Assembly (NCBI GenBank): GCA_031412575.1
Contig: JANODG010000088.1
Location: 1 to 50,864, forward strand
Origin: JAMLIO01 sp031412575
GTDB lineage: Bacteria > Bdellovibrionota > Bdellovibrionia > Bdellovibrionales > UBA1609
Length of the DNA stretch: 50,864 bases
Reading direction: 5' to 3'
Shown: one piece after another, positions 42,450 through 50,725 of the stretch
Layout: the number at the start of each line of letters is the position of its first letter
Position numbering within the stretch: position 1 is the stretch's first letter
Position numbers and translations under genes: made by a program
Notes under the pieces: generated by a model
What the model was told of the DNA's origin: nothing
Seen by the model: only the letters and a program-made list of their open reading frames with translations
Databases searched by the model: none

Positions 42450-43625
42450 ATGAAAATGCAACATTTAATAGTAAAACGGATTTTAAAAGGCTCAATGCTT
42501 ACGTTTCTTTTTTCAGGCTTAATGGCTTGTAAAGAATCTGATGGATTTTCATCTGCAAAAGGTGGAATCGAAGGCTTTACACATGCACGTGTACAACCGG
42601 TTGTGTTGATACCATTAACTGAAGAAGCCGCTCAAGGCATTCAAGATCGTTTAGAAGCTTTAGCTAGTTTAGAAGAAAACATCGAACTTAAAGATGAACG
42701 CATTCAACAATTAGAGGACGAACTTGCTGAACGAGTAAGTGCTTTGGATGCAAAGATTCTTGAAAATCAAACTAAACTTTTAGCAATTCAATCACAAAAC
42801 GGCGACATCACTCCAAATGATGTTCGTAAGATGAATCAAGAGCGCGCGGAATTAAAAGCACAAGTTGACCAATTTACGGAAGAGTATTTAGAAAATGTTG
42901 AAAATTACAAAGCTGAATTCGAAACCATGATCGCAAGCTTTTCTGAATTAGTGACTGAGCTGTCGAAATATGAATCTACGGAAGAACTTGAAAGTTTTAG
43001 AACTTTGATTTTAGAGAAGTTAAAAGTTTTAGAAGCTGACCGTGATTTAGTTTTAGCGCGTATCTCAGAAAAAGAATCTTCAATTTCAGAACTTCAATCA
43101 CGAATTGCAGATCTTGAAGGCGACACAAGCCCGGAAGCTATATCTGAACTTAATGGATTAAAAGAAGACCTGGTTGAAGAGCAATCAAGTCTTGCAGAAG
43201 ACGCAGCAATAGCTGGTGCATTGAATGGTTTACTTGAATCTTCTAACGAAGTTTTAGCTCCAGTAACTCCAGTAATGCCAACAGGTGCAGCTTTGGATCA
43301 GCCATCGACGCCAGTAGCAGGTGATGTTCCGGTGATCAGTAACCAGTTAACTCCAGCAGCACAGGCTATGGAAATAAATCAACAGATCAAGGATCTTAAG
43401 GCTGCTAACGAAAGTTTAAACGCCATTCTTGCTTCGTTAAACGCTGAGATTAAACAGAAGGATGATGCGATTGCATTAAACAACACGACTCAATTACAAG
43501 TACAAAAGAGTGGTTTGTTAACAGAAAAATCAGAAACTTTGGAAGCCATCACAATGAATGAAGCTAAAATCGCTCCATTAAAAGTGGCATTAACTCGCCT
43601 CCAACGAATGATCGTTGGTATGTAG
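42450..43625 (+). CDS. coiled-coil lipoprotein
   Basis: This 391-residue protein has a lipoprotein signal with lipobox SGLMAC (Cys at about residue 27). The mature chain is almost wholly heptad-like coiled coil (about 50-245 and 305-391), broken by a Pro/Val/Thr-rich linker (about 255-300, SNEVLAPVTPVMPTG). No domain is recognised; it could be a periplasmic spacer or a cell-envelope structural protein. TTGGAGGC gives a good ribosome site. Repeat copy D starts right after its stop, followed by a terminator. Confidence 0.8.
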   Translation: MKMQHLIVKRILKGSMLTFLFSGLMACKESDGFSSAKGGIEGFTHARVQPVVLIPLTEEAAQGIQDRLEALASLEENIELKDERIQQLEDELAERVSALDAKILENQTKLLAIQSQNGDITPNDVRKMNQERAELKAQVDQFTEEYLENVENYKAEFETMIASFSELVTELSKYESTEELESFRTLILEKLKVLEADRDLVLARISEKESSISELQSRIADLEGDTSPEAISELNGLKEDLVEEQSSLAEDAAIAGALNGLLESSNEVLAPVTPVMPTGAALDQPSTPVAGDVPVISNQLTPAAQAMEINQQIKDLKAANESLNAILASLNAEIKQKDDAIALNNTTQLQVQKSGLLTEKSETLEAITMNEAKIAPLKVALTRLQRMIVGM

Positions 43626-43732
43626 CCCCACGCAGTAGGAAAAGTTCCGCTCCGCGCAGCGGGAAAAGTTCCAGCGAAGTGCGCAGGGCGTGCGCAGCCG
43701 CCCGAAAAGCGCACGAGTGAACTAGACATCGC
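43626..43732 (+). repeat. GC-rich modular repeat, copy D
   Basis: Leaders CCCCACGCAGTAGG and CCGCTCCGCGCAGCGG each end in AAAAGTTCC. The main stem has arms GTGCGC (43679-43684) and GCGCAC (43709-43714) around AGGGCGTGCGCAGCCGCCC, then CGAGTGAACTAGACATCGC. It begins at the base after the lipoprotein TAG. Confidence 0.9.
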
Positions 43733-43747
43733 CCCCGCGCACAAAGC

Positions 43748-43781
43748 AAAAAAAAGACACCTATCCAGGTGTCTTTTTTTT
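43748..43781 (+). terminator. strong intrinsic terminator
   Basis: AAAAAAAAGACACCT pairs with AGGTGTCTTTTTTTT around ATCC, a 15-bp stem with T-run. It follows repeat copy D by 15 bases and terminates the lipoprotein transcript. The remaining roughly 190 bp before the next gene are AT-rich and show only a ribosome site at their end. Confidence 0.9.
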
Positions 43782-43973
43782 GTTATCATTTAAACTTTCA
43801 AAACCTTAGACCTGATAATTCATTACAAATTTATAGGGTGAAGCTCTTATGAGACATTACGTTTCAGCTAAGTTATTACTTTACCGTCCGCTCTGTCATA
43901 TTTTCAATGCAACTTTCCTTACAGATTTAATGAATATACACTTTTCTTATTTAAACTTTTAGGAGGTAATTTT

Positions 43974-44438
43974 ATGATTAAATCTTTTTTTGTTGTTCTA
44001 TCGTTTGCATGTTTGGGAACGGCCGCACAAGCTGTTAACTTAGATGGTTACTATCAGACATATGGCTGCGTTAACTATAAAGGGCAAAATGATACTCTAT
44101 GGTCGACGGTTGTTTCAATTCACCTAAGTTCAGATGGGCAAATAGCTGTTTCTGATCAAGTATTTGAAGGTCCAGATTGTAAGACCGCATATTTTGCGAG
44201 CCACAAATACGGAACTTATTTAGTCACTGGCGATAATCTTCGATTCAGCATGAATAAATCTAATTTTATCGTTCTTTCAAATTCTGAAGAGCTAAAAGAT
44301 ATTCCATCAAGTAGCGACGACGTAATCAAAGAAGAAGGCTACTATCTTTTAGAAACCTCATTTACTGCAGCAACCCGCGATGTGTCTATAAACTACGGCG
44401 GATTCAGATTGGGTAAAATTGGAATTTCTAATAAGTAG
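43974..44438 (+). CDS. small exported protein of unknown function
   Basis: This 154-residue protein has a classical signal peptide (MIKSFFVVLSFACLGTAAQA). The mature chain is probably beta-rich (LDGYYQTYGCVNYKG, STVVSIHLSSDGQIAVS, NYGGFRLGKIGI) with two cysteines that could form one disulphide. The sequence pattern recalls small lipocalin-like or DUF-type periplasmic proteins, but no family is recognised. The ribosome site AGGAGGT is perfect, predicting high expression. Confidence 0.75.
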   Translation: MIKSFFVVLSFACLGTAAQAVNLDGYYQTYGCVNYKGQNDTLWSTVVSIHLSSDGQIAVSDQVFEGPDCKTAYFASHKYGTYLVTGDNLRFSMNKSNFIVLSNSEELKDIPSSSDDVIKEEGYYLLETSFTAATRDVSINYGGFRLGKIGISNK

Positions 44439-44514
44439 AATACGGATACAAACCCTTTGTTTATAATCTAATTTAAAATTGTTATATTAAATTTAGCCTT
44501 TTCATTTCAGGCAA

Positions 44515-44545
44515 AAAAAAAGACACCCTTACAGGTGCCTTTTTT
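44515..44545 (-). terminator. terminator downstream of rpsD
   Basis: On the minus strand AAAAAAGGCACC pairs with GGTGTCTTTTTT (one G-T pair) around a 6-nt loop, about 25 bases past the rpsD stop. T-runs on both sides let it also act for the convergent exported-protein gene ending at 44438. Confidence 0.85.
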
Positions 44546-44568
44546 GATCTCAATTTAAAAAAATTAAA

Positions 44569-45198
44569 TTAAGCTTTTCTAATTGAATAATACTCAGTGA
44601 TTAAACCAGATTGAAACGCAAAAGGAATCGCTTCCAAACCAGGAATGTTCACGATTTTTCCGATTTCTTTTCCATCTTTAGCTTCTTTAGCTAAAAAGTC
44701 CGGAGTTTCCATTCTTGGGTTATCTTTTGCTCTTAAGTAACACTGATGCTCGTAAGATGTATCTTTCAAAGTAACAACATCACCAACTCTTAATACCGCA
44801 GAACCAACGTCAATTTTTTTACCATTAAGTAAAACGTGACCGTGACCAATAAGCTGTCTTGCAGCGCGGATACTAGGTGCGAAATTTAAACGAAATACAA
44901 CGTTATCTAAACGTCTCTCTAATAAACCAGCTAATGAATTAATCCAGTTCGCAGAAGAACCTTTTTTAGAGTCTCTAATGAAACGACGTAATTGTTTTTC
45001 ACGTAAGCAATAGTTGTGTAAGATCTTTTGTTTTTCTTCAAGTTGAAGAGCATAGTTAGAGAATTTTTTTCTTTTTGAACCGTGCTCACCTGGTGGATAA
45101 GGTTTTCTTTCTAAAGCTCCAGCTTTTCCTAAACCTGGAAGTTCAACACCAAGTCTTCTTTGGGTTTTGTACTTAGGTTTAACCCGTTGTTTTGACAT
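44569..45198 (-). CDS. rpsD: 30S ribosomal protein S4
   Basis: This 209-residue protein binds 16S rRNA early in small-subunit assembly. The S4 RNA-binding domain is evident: RLDNVVFRLNFAPSIRAARQ, then HGHVLLNGKKIDVGSAVLRVGDVV. The N-terminal region PGLGKAGALERKPYPPGEHG lacks the CxxC zinc motif, so it is the zinc-free (C-minus) paralogue. It stands alone, away from other ribosomal genes, with ribosome site AAGGAG and its own terminator. A separate rpsD raises the chance that a second copy exists elsewhere (inference). Confidence 0.97.
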   Translation of the reverse strand: MSKQRVKPKYKTQRRLGVELPGLGKAGALERKPYPPGEHGSKRKKFSNYALQLEEKQKILHNYCLREKQLRRFIRDSKKGSSANWINSLAGLLERRLDNVVFRLNFAPSIRAARQLIGHGHVLLNGKKIDVGSAVLRVGDVVTLKDTSYEHQCYLRAKDNPRMETPDFLAKEAKDGKEIGKIVNIPGLEAIPFAFQSGLITEYYSIRKA

Positions 45199-45371
45199 TA
45201 AGAGATCTCCTTATTATTAATAAATCTTAAATTTTGAATCTAGAAAAATACACGAAAAAGCTAGAATTACCAACTTTAAAAGTGCCCTAAACGTGAAGCT
45301 ATGCATAATACCCTAAACAGCCAAAATCAATCTAAAATTGCAAAAGGTTAAGTTTTTATCTACTTTGGGAC

Positions 45372-45806
45372 ATGGCTAATTCTATTGAAAAGATCCAAAG
45401 CGAAATCATTGAAGAGTTTTTAGGCCTCGAAAATTGGGAAATGCGTTACAAACATTTAATTCAACTTGGCAAAAAATTAGCGCCTATGGCTGAAACTGAC
45501 AAGACGGAAGACTTAAAAGTTAAAGGTTGTCAGTCCCAAGTGTGGCTAAAGGCTAATGTAACGCCCGAGGGTTTAGTTCACTTTCAAGCGGATAGTGATG
45601 CCTTGATTGTGAAAGGACTTGTGGCGTTACTTTTAAGGGTCTTTAGCGACCAAGCTCCTATGGCGATTCTTGAGGCAAAGCTTGATTTCATCGAAAAAAT
45701 TGAACTGAACCATCATTTATCAGCTAGTCGAACAAATGGCCTTAATAGTATGATTCAGCAAATTAGATACTACGCAAAAGCCTTTCATATGCTTTTAAAT
45801 CGATAG
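45372..45806 (+). CDS. sufE: SufE-family sulphur acceptor
   Basis: This 144-residue protein accepts persulphide sulphur from a SufS/CsdA cysteine desulphurase for iron-sulphur cluster assembly. The active Cys is C53 in LKVKGCQSQVWLK, the family hallmark. The N-terminal helix IIEEFLGLENWEMRYKHLI and C-terminal region with SRTNGLNSMI are also typical. No desulphurase gene is next to it. Iron-sulphur supply is relevant to HemN and QueG in this window. Confidence 0.93.
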   Translation: MANSIEKIQSEIIEEFLGLENWEMRYKHLIQLGKKLAPMAETDKTEDLKVKGCQSQVWLKANVTPEGLVHFQADSDALIVKGLVALLLRVFSDQAPMAILEAKLDFIEKIELNHHLSASRTNGLNSMIQQIRYYAKAFHMLLNR

Positions 45807-45871
45807 CAGTGACTGAGGGCATTGATAGATTGCGCTCAATGATTAATAGATTTTTAAAAAGTAGGTGATTT

Positions 45872-46591
45872 ATGGGAAAACAGTGGAAAAAAGATTCTAA
45901 AGCAGACTCAGCCTCAAAGCGAGGAGCTCTGTTCACTAAATTTGTTAAAGAAATTCAAGTCGCGTCTAAACTGGGTGGCATTGATCCCAACACAAACATT
46001 CGCTTAAGACTCGCTATTGATGTTGCCAAAGCAGCATCTTGTCCTAAAGACACTATTGAAAAAGCCATTAAGCGCGGTGCTGGATTATTGGATGACGGCA
46101 AAGAGATCGAAAACTTAACTTACGAAGGTTACGGACCCCATCAAGTGGGCGTGATTATTGAGTGTCAGACCGACAATCGTGCGCGTACAGCTTCGGACAT
46201 GCGCTTGATTTTTAATAAGGGCGGAGGCCAACTGGGCGAGTCAGGTGCCGTCGGTTGGATGTTTGACCGCATTGGTTTATTGGAAGCCGAACGAAAGGGA
46301 ACTTTCGATTTAGATGAAGAAGCTATCGAAGCAGGGGCTAACGATGTGGAGTTGTTAGAAGAAAAAGCCGACAGCGTAAAGTCAGTGGCTTTTTACACAG
46401 CGTCTGATGAGCTTGCTTTGGTTAGAGATGTTTTGGTCGATCGAGGTTGGGACATTAAAGTGGCGGAACTTTCTTTTAAACCAAAAAATATCACTGACTT
46501 AAATGAAGAAAAGAAAAATGAAGTTTACGAGTTTTTAAATAAACTTGAAGATCATGATGATTCACATCGTGTTTATGCGACTGTTGAGTAG
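45872..46591 (+). CDS. yebC: YebC/PmpR family protein
   Basis: This 239-residue protein has the family start MGKQWKKDSKADSASKRG and core segments DPNTNIRLRLAIDVAKAASCPKDTIEKAIKRG and VIIECQTDNRARTASDMRLIF. YebC/TACO1 proteins have been described as transcription regulators and as translation factors that help ribosomes through difficult stretches such as polyproline. AAAGTAGGTG gives the ribosome site. It follows sufE by 65 bp in the same direction. Confidence 0.95.
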   Translation: MGKQWKKDSKADSASKRGALFTKFVKEIQVASKLGGIDPNTNIRLRLAIDVAKAASCPKDTIEKAIKRGAGLLDDGKEIENLTYEGYGPHQVGVIIECQTDNRARTASDMRLIFNKGGGQLGESGAVGWMFDRIGLLEAERKGTFDLDEEAIEAGANDVELLEEKADSVKSVAFYTASDELALVRDVLVDRGWDIKVAELSFKPKNITDLNEEKKNEVYEFLNKLEDHDDSHRVYATVE

Positions 46592-46705
46592 ATTTTCATC
46601 TGGCTCATAATATCATTACCAAAATAAATTACTAAAAAGTCTGCGCAAAAATTATATAAGTTCGTTAACCATGATGATTAACGAACTTATTGGTATAAAT
46701 ACTAT

Positions 46706-47890
46706 TTAATTAGCAGGATTAAAAACTATACCTTCAAATACTCTTTCGTTGTTTTCATTATTACGAATCATATAAGAAAAAGGTCCATTGATTTTCATGG
46801 AAGTTACCATTGGAGCGCTAACTACTTCCATTCCTCCAATTGTTACTGCTGCGGCCTCTGCACCTTCTTCATTAACAATGATTTTAGCTTTCTGGAGAAT
46901 TTCAGAAATTTGAAGATTTTCGCTGGACATGTTTGATAATGCCCCAGCTGCGAATAAACTCGAAAGACCTACTTGATTTAATTTATCTTCGATACTCTTA
47001 ATTTCGGTCTCAATAGTAAATTTTGGAATTTCTAAAAAAAGATCTCCACCTAAATTACTTTTTTCAAGTTCGGAATTGGCTTTGGAATTAATAATATAAT
47101 CCTTAAAAATTCTTTGCAAACGCTTTCCAGATTTGTATGAAAATCCAGGATCTTGATAGTTTTCATCATCATAATCGTATTCTTTATACTGTGCGGGCAT
47201 TGCGATGATCATCGAATATTTGTCACCTTTAAATGGTAGCTCTAAAACTACAACTTTATCTTTTTCATTATACGCAAAATTGTAAGCTTCGCCAGACGTC
47301 ATAGTGTCGACTAAACCTGCGCCATGAAAATCCTTAGGCTCGGTTAAAGCTTCGTTAAATTTATCCTTCCATTCTCCTTTGAAATAAATGGCGTTTGCCA
47401 AGATAGTCGCTAAATCTGGGGTTACGAAATCTTGATTAATAACTTTTGTTATTAAATTATTTGTGTTGTCTGCGGCCCAAGAGTTTACGCTATCGACAAC
47501 TTCACTTTTATTATTCACGTCCATAATTTCCGGCACGACGGAAAATTTTGAAGACACATCTGAAATGTAGCTTGGAAGAAGATTGTATTTTTGATCGACC
47601 CAAATTTGATAGCCCACTAATACACTTACGCCAGGAGATTGCTCTTTTAATGCAGAGATATCTTTAGCTTTGTTTTCCAAAGATGTTCCATTCCAATAAG
47701 AAACCAATTCATTCTGTTGCTTCTGACCTAGGCCGAAGCTGATTAAAGATAATAAACCATCGACAGATGTGTTTGAAAAAACGTAATTTTCTTTTTGCTT
47801 TAATTTTTCGGCCATAACCGTTTCACTTAAGGTGTTGGCTTGGACTGCAGTACTTATAAATAATATGGCTACTAAATATTTAAAACTCAT
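46706..47890 (-). CDS. secreted serpin (serine protease inhibitor)
   Basis: This 394-residue protein has a signal peptide (cleavage after VQA, near residue 18) and the serpin fold: NYVFSNTSVDGLLSLISFG, ANAIYFKGEWKDKF, VVVLELPFKGDKYSMIIAMP, and the C-terminal FEGIVFNPAN. The reactive loop begins EEGAEAAAVT (341-350) with small hinge residues, as in inhibitory serpins. Counting from the conserved Gly (P15) puts P1-P1' at V357-S358, suggesting an elastase- or subtilase-like target. Bacterial serpins are uncommon. It is transcribed alone with AAGGAG before the ATG. Protection from its own secreted proteases is inference. Confidence 0.93.
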   Translation of the reverse strand: MSFKYLVAILFISTAVQANTLSETVMAEKLKQKENYVFSNTSVDGLLSLISFGLGQKQQNELVSYWNGTSLENKAKDISALKEQSPGVSVLVGYQIWVDQKYNLLPSYISDVSSKFSVVPEIMDVNNKSEVVDSVNSWAADNTNNLITKVINQDFVTPDLATILANAIYFKGEWKDKFNEALTEPKDFHGAGLVDTMTSGEAYNFAYNEKDKVVVLELPFKGDKYSMIIAMPAQYKEYDYDDENYQDPGFSYKSGKRLQRIFKDYIINSKANSELEKSNLGGDLFLEIPKFTIETEIKSIEDKLNQVGLSSLFAAGALSNMSSENLQISEILQKAKIIVNEEGAEAAAVTIGGMEVVSAPMVTSMKINGPFSYMIRNNENNERVFEGIVFNPAN

Positions 47891-47980
47891 AATTTTCTCC
47901 TTTTAGGTTTTGTTTATTAAAAGGACATTTATCAGCACGCTATAATTAACAGCAGTTAGTCTTGGTTAGTTTGTAAATAA

Positions 47981-48080
47981 GAAAAGTTCCAGCGAGCACT
48001 TGGGCGTGCGTACGGAAGTCCCAGCGAAGCGGACTGAACGGTAGCCGCCCGAAAAGCGCACGAGTGAACTAGACAGCGCC
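47981..48080 (+). repeat. GC-rich modular repeat, copy E1 (with nested unit)
   Basis: The copy lacks a full leader and begins GAAAAGTTCCAGCGAGCACTTGGGCGTGCG. It has an expanded core that contains a miniature version of the repeat (AAGTCCCAGCGA, then GCGGACTGAAC), and ends GCGCACGAGTGAACTAGACAGCGCC. It is directly followed by copy E2. Confidence 0.85.
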
Positions 48081-48164
48081 GTCCGCAGGACGAAAAGTTC
48101 CAGCGAGGACTGGCAAGGGCGTGCGAAGCCGCCCGAGAAAGCCAATCCGAGTGAACTAGACAGC
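48079..48164 (+). repeat. GC-rich modular repeat, copy E2
   Basis: Leader CGTCCGCAGGACG then AAAAGTTCC; main stem arms GGACTGGC (48107-48114) and GCCAATCC (48141-48148) around AAGGGCGTGCGAAGCCGCCC, ending CGAGTGAACTAGACAGC. The single arm mismatch is C-A on this strand but G-U on the minus strand, which is the one transcribed from the adjacent DUF2461 gene. The repeat ends 15 bases from that gene's stop. Confidence 0.9.
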
Positions 48165-48179
48165 AAGCCACACGCAAGC

Positions 48180-48896
48180 TTACCCCTGCGGCCAATCCCC
48201 CTTGATAGCCTTATCAAGAAGTTTATTAAGCCTCAACGCCTGCCTAAAATCTTCGATCACAGCATCACTAAACTTAGCTGAAGAAAAATTCTTCAATTTG
48301 ATCTCTTTCAAAACCACAAAGTTTTTTAATTTTATCCAAGCGATATCGGGGTGATCTTCAGAAAATCCTTTGGGAACTCGGCTAGCGGTATTGTCTATCG
48401 AAAACCCACTTTCAAAACGCGACTTAAATTCAGGATCTTTAAAAAGTTCATGAAAAGGTTCTGCATCTTCATTGATGGCTTCGCGGATTCGTCGGGTTTG
48501 CGGGGATGTGGGTTGCCATAAACCGCCAGCCAGCAAAATTTTTTGTTCTTCGTTCGGGAATAGTCCAAAGAATAAATGAGGATTACTTTCGAAGCGCGAT
48601 TTAGAAGGCCTAGATGCAATCATCGAAATCCAGTCTTTGTATTGAGGCTGTCCTCCTGCCACTTTAAAATCAGGACGTTTGATGCGGGCTAAGCCTTTGC
48701 TTGGAAAGTGATAATCGGGAGCTAAAGGCTTTAAAGCATTTTTAACTTTCTCAGCCAATTCAATAAAAGGTTTTTTTAAAACCTCTTCGTACTCTTCCAC
48801 ATTTTTATCTAACCAATCGGACTTTTTTTGTCGACCTGCTTTGACTAAAAAATCAAGAGAGGCTTTTGAAAATTTAAAAGATTTTGTTTTTGTCAT
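48180..48896 (-). CDS. DUF2461 family protein
   Basis: This 238-residue cytoplasmic protein has the DUF2461 pattern: FKFSKASLDFLVKAGRQKKSDWLDKN at the start, PHLFFGLFPNEEQKILLAGGLWQP in the middle and a conserved C-terminal SEDHPDIAWIKLKNFVV. The family is widespread and of unknown function. The start ATG lacks a strong ribosome site. Its stop codon is close to the end of repeat copy E2, so the transcript would run into both E2 and E1 on the minus strand. Confidence 0.85.
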   Translation of the reverse strand: MTKTKSFKFSKASLDFLVKAGRQKKSDWLDKNVEEYEEVLKKPFIELAEKVKNALKPLAPDYHFPSKGLARIKRPDFKVAGGQPQYKDWISMIASRPSKSRFESNPHLFFGLFPNEEQKILLAGGLWQPTSPQTRRIREAINEDAEPFHELFKDPEFKSRFESGFSIDNTASRVPKGFSEDHPDIAWIKLKNFVVLKEIKLKNFSSAKFSDAVIEDFRQALRLNKLLDKAIKGDWPQG

Positions 48897-49257
48897 CTTT
48901 TAACATTCAGTTAAAATAAATTTTTTGTAAATATAAGTCTTTAAAAGATATGAATTTCCATATTTAGATTTTGCTTAAATCATCTTGGAAAGAAGATTTT
49001 TGAAACTAAACCAAATATAAATTATCTACATCCTTTAGTTTGAATGACAAAAATAAATATGAATAAAATTAATTTTTAAAATTATTGGTTGATTAAGCAG
49101 GTATTGATACTAGGTGAAGGGGGTATGTTTGTGTGTTGAACTTTTAGCTAAGTCACCAACATTTGGTCATTCTTAATTTACATTAATCACGCTAAATAAT
49201 TGAAATTACTTGATATTTTGATTTATTTTTTAGGTCATAGTATTGCAAGGCAAAAGC
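48897..49257. other. AT-rich divergent intergenic region
   Basis: No open reading frame with a ribosome site is seen on either strand, and no RNA gene. It is the divergent promoter region for the DUF2461 gene and the MepA-like gene. Several T- and A-rich stretches could be promoters, but none is clear enough to place. Confidence 0.5.
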
Positions 49258-50169
49258 ATGAGTTTAAGCCTAAAAAAAGCCCTCAGTAGCTTTGCATTCC
49301 TCCTTGGGATAAAGCTTTTAGTCTTAAACTTCGCAAGCGCAGAAACTGCGGACTCGTACATCATTCCTACAGACTCACAAAGTGTGAGATCAAGAGCTGA
49401 GTACTCAATTTACCGCACCGGTGAATATCCAATCGGGGGCGCAACATCCGAAGAAATCACAATAGCTAAAAGAAGATTTCCAATGAACACCGTCGAAGGC
49501 CGTACAGAGCTGATTCAACTTTATCCAAGATTCAATACACGTGCTGGATTTTGCGGAAGCTATGTTTACTCTGGACCAGAAAACGTTGTTGAAGAATCAT
49601 TTGCCCACCCGGTAACTGCCTGTGTGATTACAAGACTTGCTGAAGAATGGAGAAAAAACTTCTGTCCGTCGAACAGACCATGCCGCCTTGAAATGGGAGA
49701 TATCGCACATCATACAGAGCCAGACTTTGATGGTCATAGCACTCATGATGATGGTTATTGTATTGATCTTAGACCAATAAAAACAGAAGGCGAGGGCGAG
49801 CGCGCTTTATCTAATCCTGATTACACCGGCGCATTAACCCATGAAGATCCAAATTATGATCAAGCAAAAACTAGACAGCTTTTAGGTTTAATTACACGTT
49901 TAGGTGGAGACACCTTAAAATCTAGTGACGAACAACCGGATACTTTAATATTTAATGATCCAGATTTAATTGAAGAAGGCATTGCAAGAAGAGCCGAAGA
50001 TCACGACAACCACATACATGTTTGTTTTCGTCCAGAAAATCCATTAGTTCAAAAATCATGTGCCGAATACACCCCAGACGAAAAATTATGTCCAACTGCT
50101 GGAGTTTTATTCAATCATCCAGTAATGTCTGATAAAGTAAAGGAGTTAAATGAAACTCTTAGCCAATAA
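49258..50169 (+). CDS. MepA-like (LAS-fold) exported peptidase
   Basis: From the ATG at 49258 (AAGG seven nt upstream) the protein has 303 residues, with a signal peptide ending near FASA. The zinc motifs resemble the LAS family that includes the murein endopeptidase MepA: GHSTHDDGYCIDLRP (H160, H163, D170) and DHDNHIHVCF. The family cleaves D-alanine cross-links in peptidoglycan. Extra cysteines (ARAGFCGS, RKNFCPSNRPCRLE, LVQKSCAEY) suggest disulphides in a secreted protein. A TTG 15 bp upstream is an alternative start. Its end overlaps the next gene by 20 bp. Confidence 0.8.
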   Translation: MSLSLKKALSSFAFLLGIKLLVLNFASAETADSYIIPTDSQSVRSRAEYSIYRTGEYPIGGATSEEITIAKRRFPMNTVEGRTELIQLYPRFNTRAGFCGSYVYSGPENVVEESFAHPVTACVITRLAEEWRKNFCPSNRPCRLEMGDIAHHTEPDFDGHSTHDDGYCIDLRPIKTEGEGERALSNPDYTGALTHEDPNYDQAKTRQLLGLITRLGGDTLKSSDEQPDTLIFNDPDLIEEGIARRAEDHDNHIHVCFRPENPLVQKSCAEYTPDEKLCPTAGVLFNHPVMSDKVKELNETLSQ

Positions 50170-50725
50170 TCAAAACAAAAAAAATCATAAGGTCAAAGTA
50201 ATGATAGCACTTCTTCTAACACTACTACTTCAAACACCTTTTGCCTTAGCAAAACAGATCACTTCACCCACTTGTGATGGCGTGAAGGGCCTAAAAGTCT
50301 TTTCAGATTATACACCCGAAGGCACACCATTTATTCGTAAAGTCATTACCAATTTATTTAATGCCTTCGACGACGATCACAATTTCAATCATCTCATCAT
50401 TGACACAACAAAATTTAAATCAGGTAATATCGAAATTACTTTCGAAACCTTAAACAAAGAAAACAAACCCATCAAAAAAACAGTCTTAAAAAATTGGATC
50501 ACTGACAAAAAATTTCCAAATCAAAAAATTTCAAAAATTGCAGTTTCAAAAATCATAAAAAATAATCTTTCACAACTTCACGACAAATACATCAACCTCA
50601 CCAAAGAGCAAAAAGCCAACACAAACATGACCAAAATTCCATTCAACGGCAAATTCTATATATCTCAAAAAAACAAACCCGCGTTCTGCATCTTCGACTT
50701 CAAGTACGCCTACAAGTACCAATAA
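50150..50725 (+). CDS. exported protein of unknown function
   Basis: This 191-residue protein has a signal peptide with a Lys/Asn-rich start (MKLLANNQNKKNHKVK), hydrophobic core and cleavage after ALA (near residue 34). The mature part is Lys-rich and contains two cysteines, one near each end (SPTCDG, AFCIFDF). It overlaps the peptidase gene by 20 bp with ribosome site AAAGGAG inside that gene, so the two are translationally linked and perhaps act together. No family is recognised. Confidence 0.7.
   Translation: MKLLANNQNKKNHKVKVMIALLLTLLLQTPFALAKQITSPTCDGVKGLKVFSDYTPEGTPFIRKVITNLFNAFDDDHNFNHLIIDTTKFKSGNIEITFETLNKENKPIKKTVLKNWITDKKFPNQKISKIAVSKIIKNNLSQLHDKYINLTKEQKANTNMTKIPFNGKFYISQKNKPAFCIFDFKYAYKYQ

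Noticed and set aside
27038..48164. The GC-rich repeats as integron attC sites
   Set aside because: They are imperfect palindromes with conserved ends and variable arms, but the ends (AAAAGTTCC, GTGAACTAGAC) do not fit the attC core GTTRRRY on either strand, there is no integrase gene, and the copies are not between cassette-like promoterless ORFs in one array.
33719..48164. A CRISPR array
   Set aside because: The copies are dispersed over 14 kb or more, differ in length and have no regular spacers; no cas gene is present.
47956..48217. Minus-strand open frames of about 80 codons over repeats E1 and E2
   Set aside because: The GC-rich repeat is open in several frames; the predicted peptides merely repeat the element and resemble no protein.
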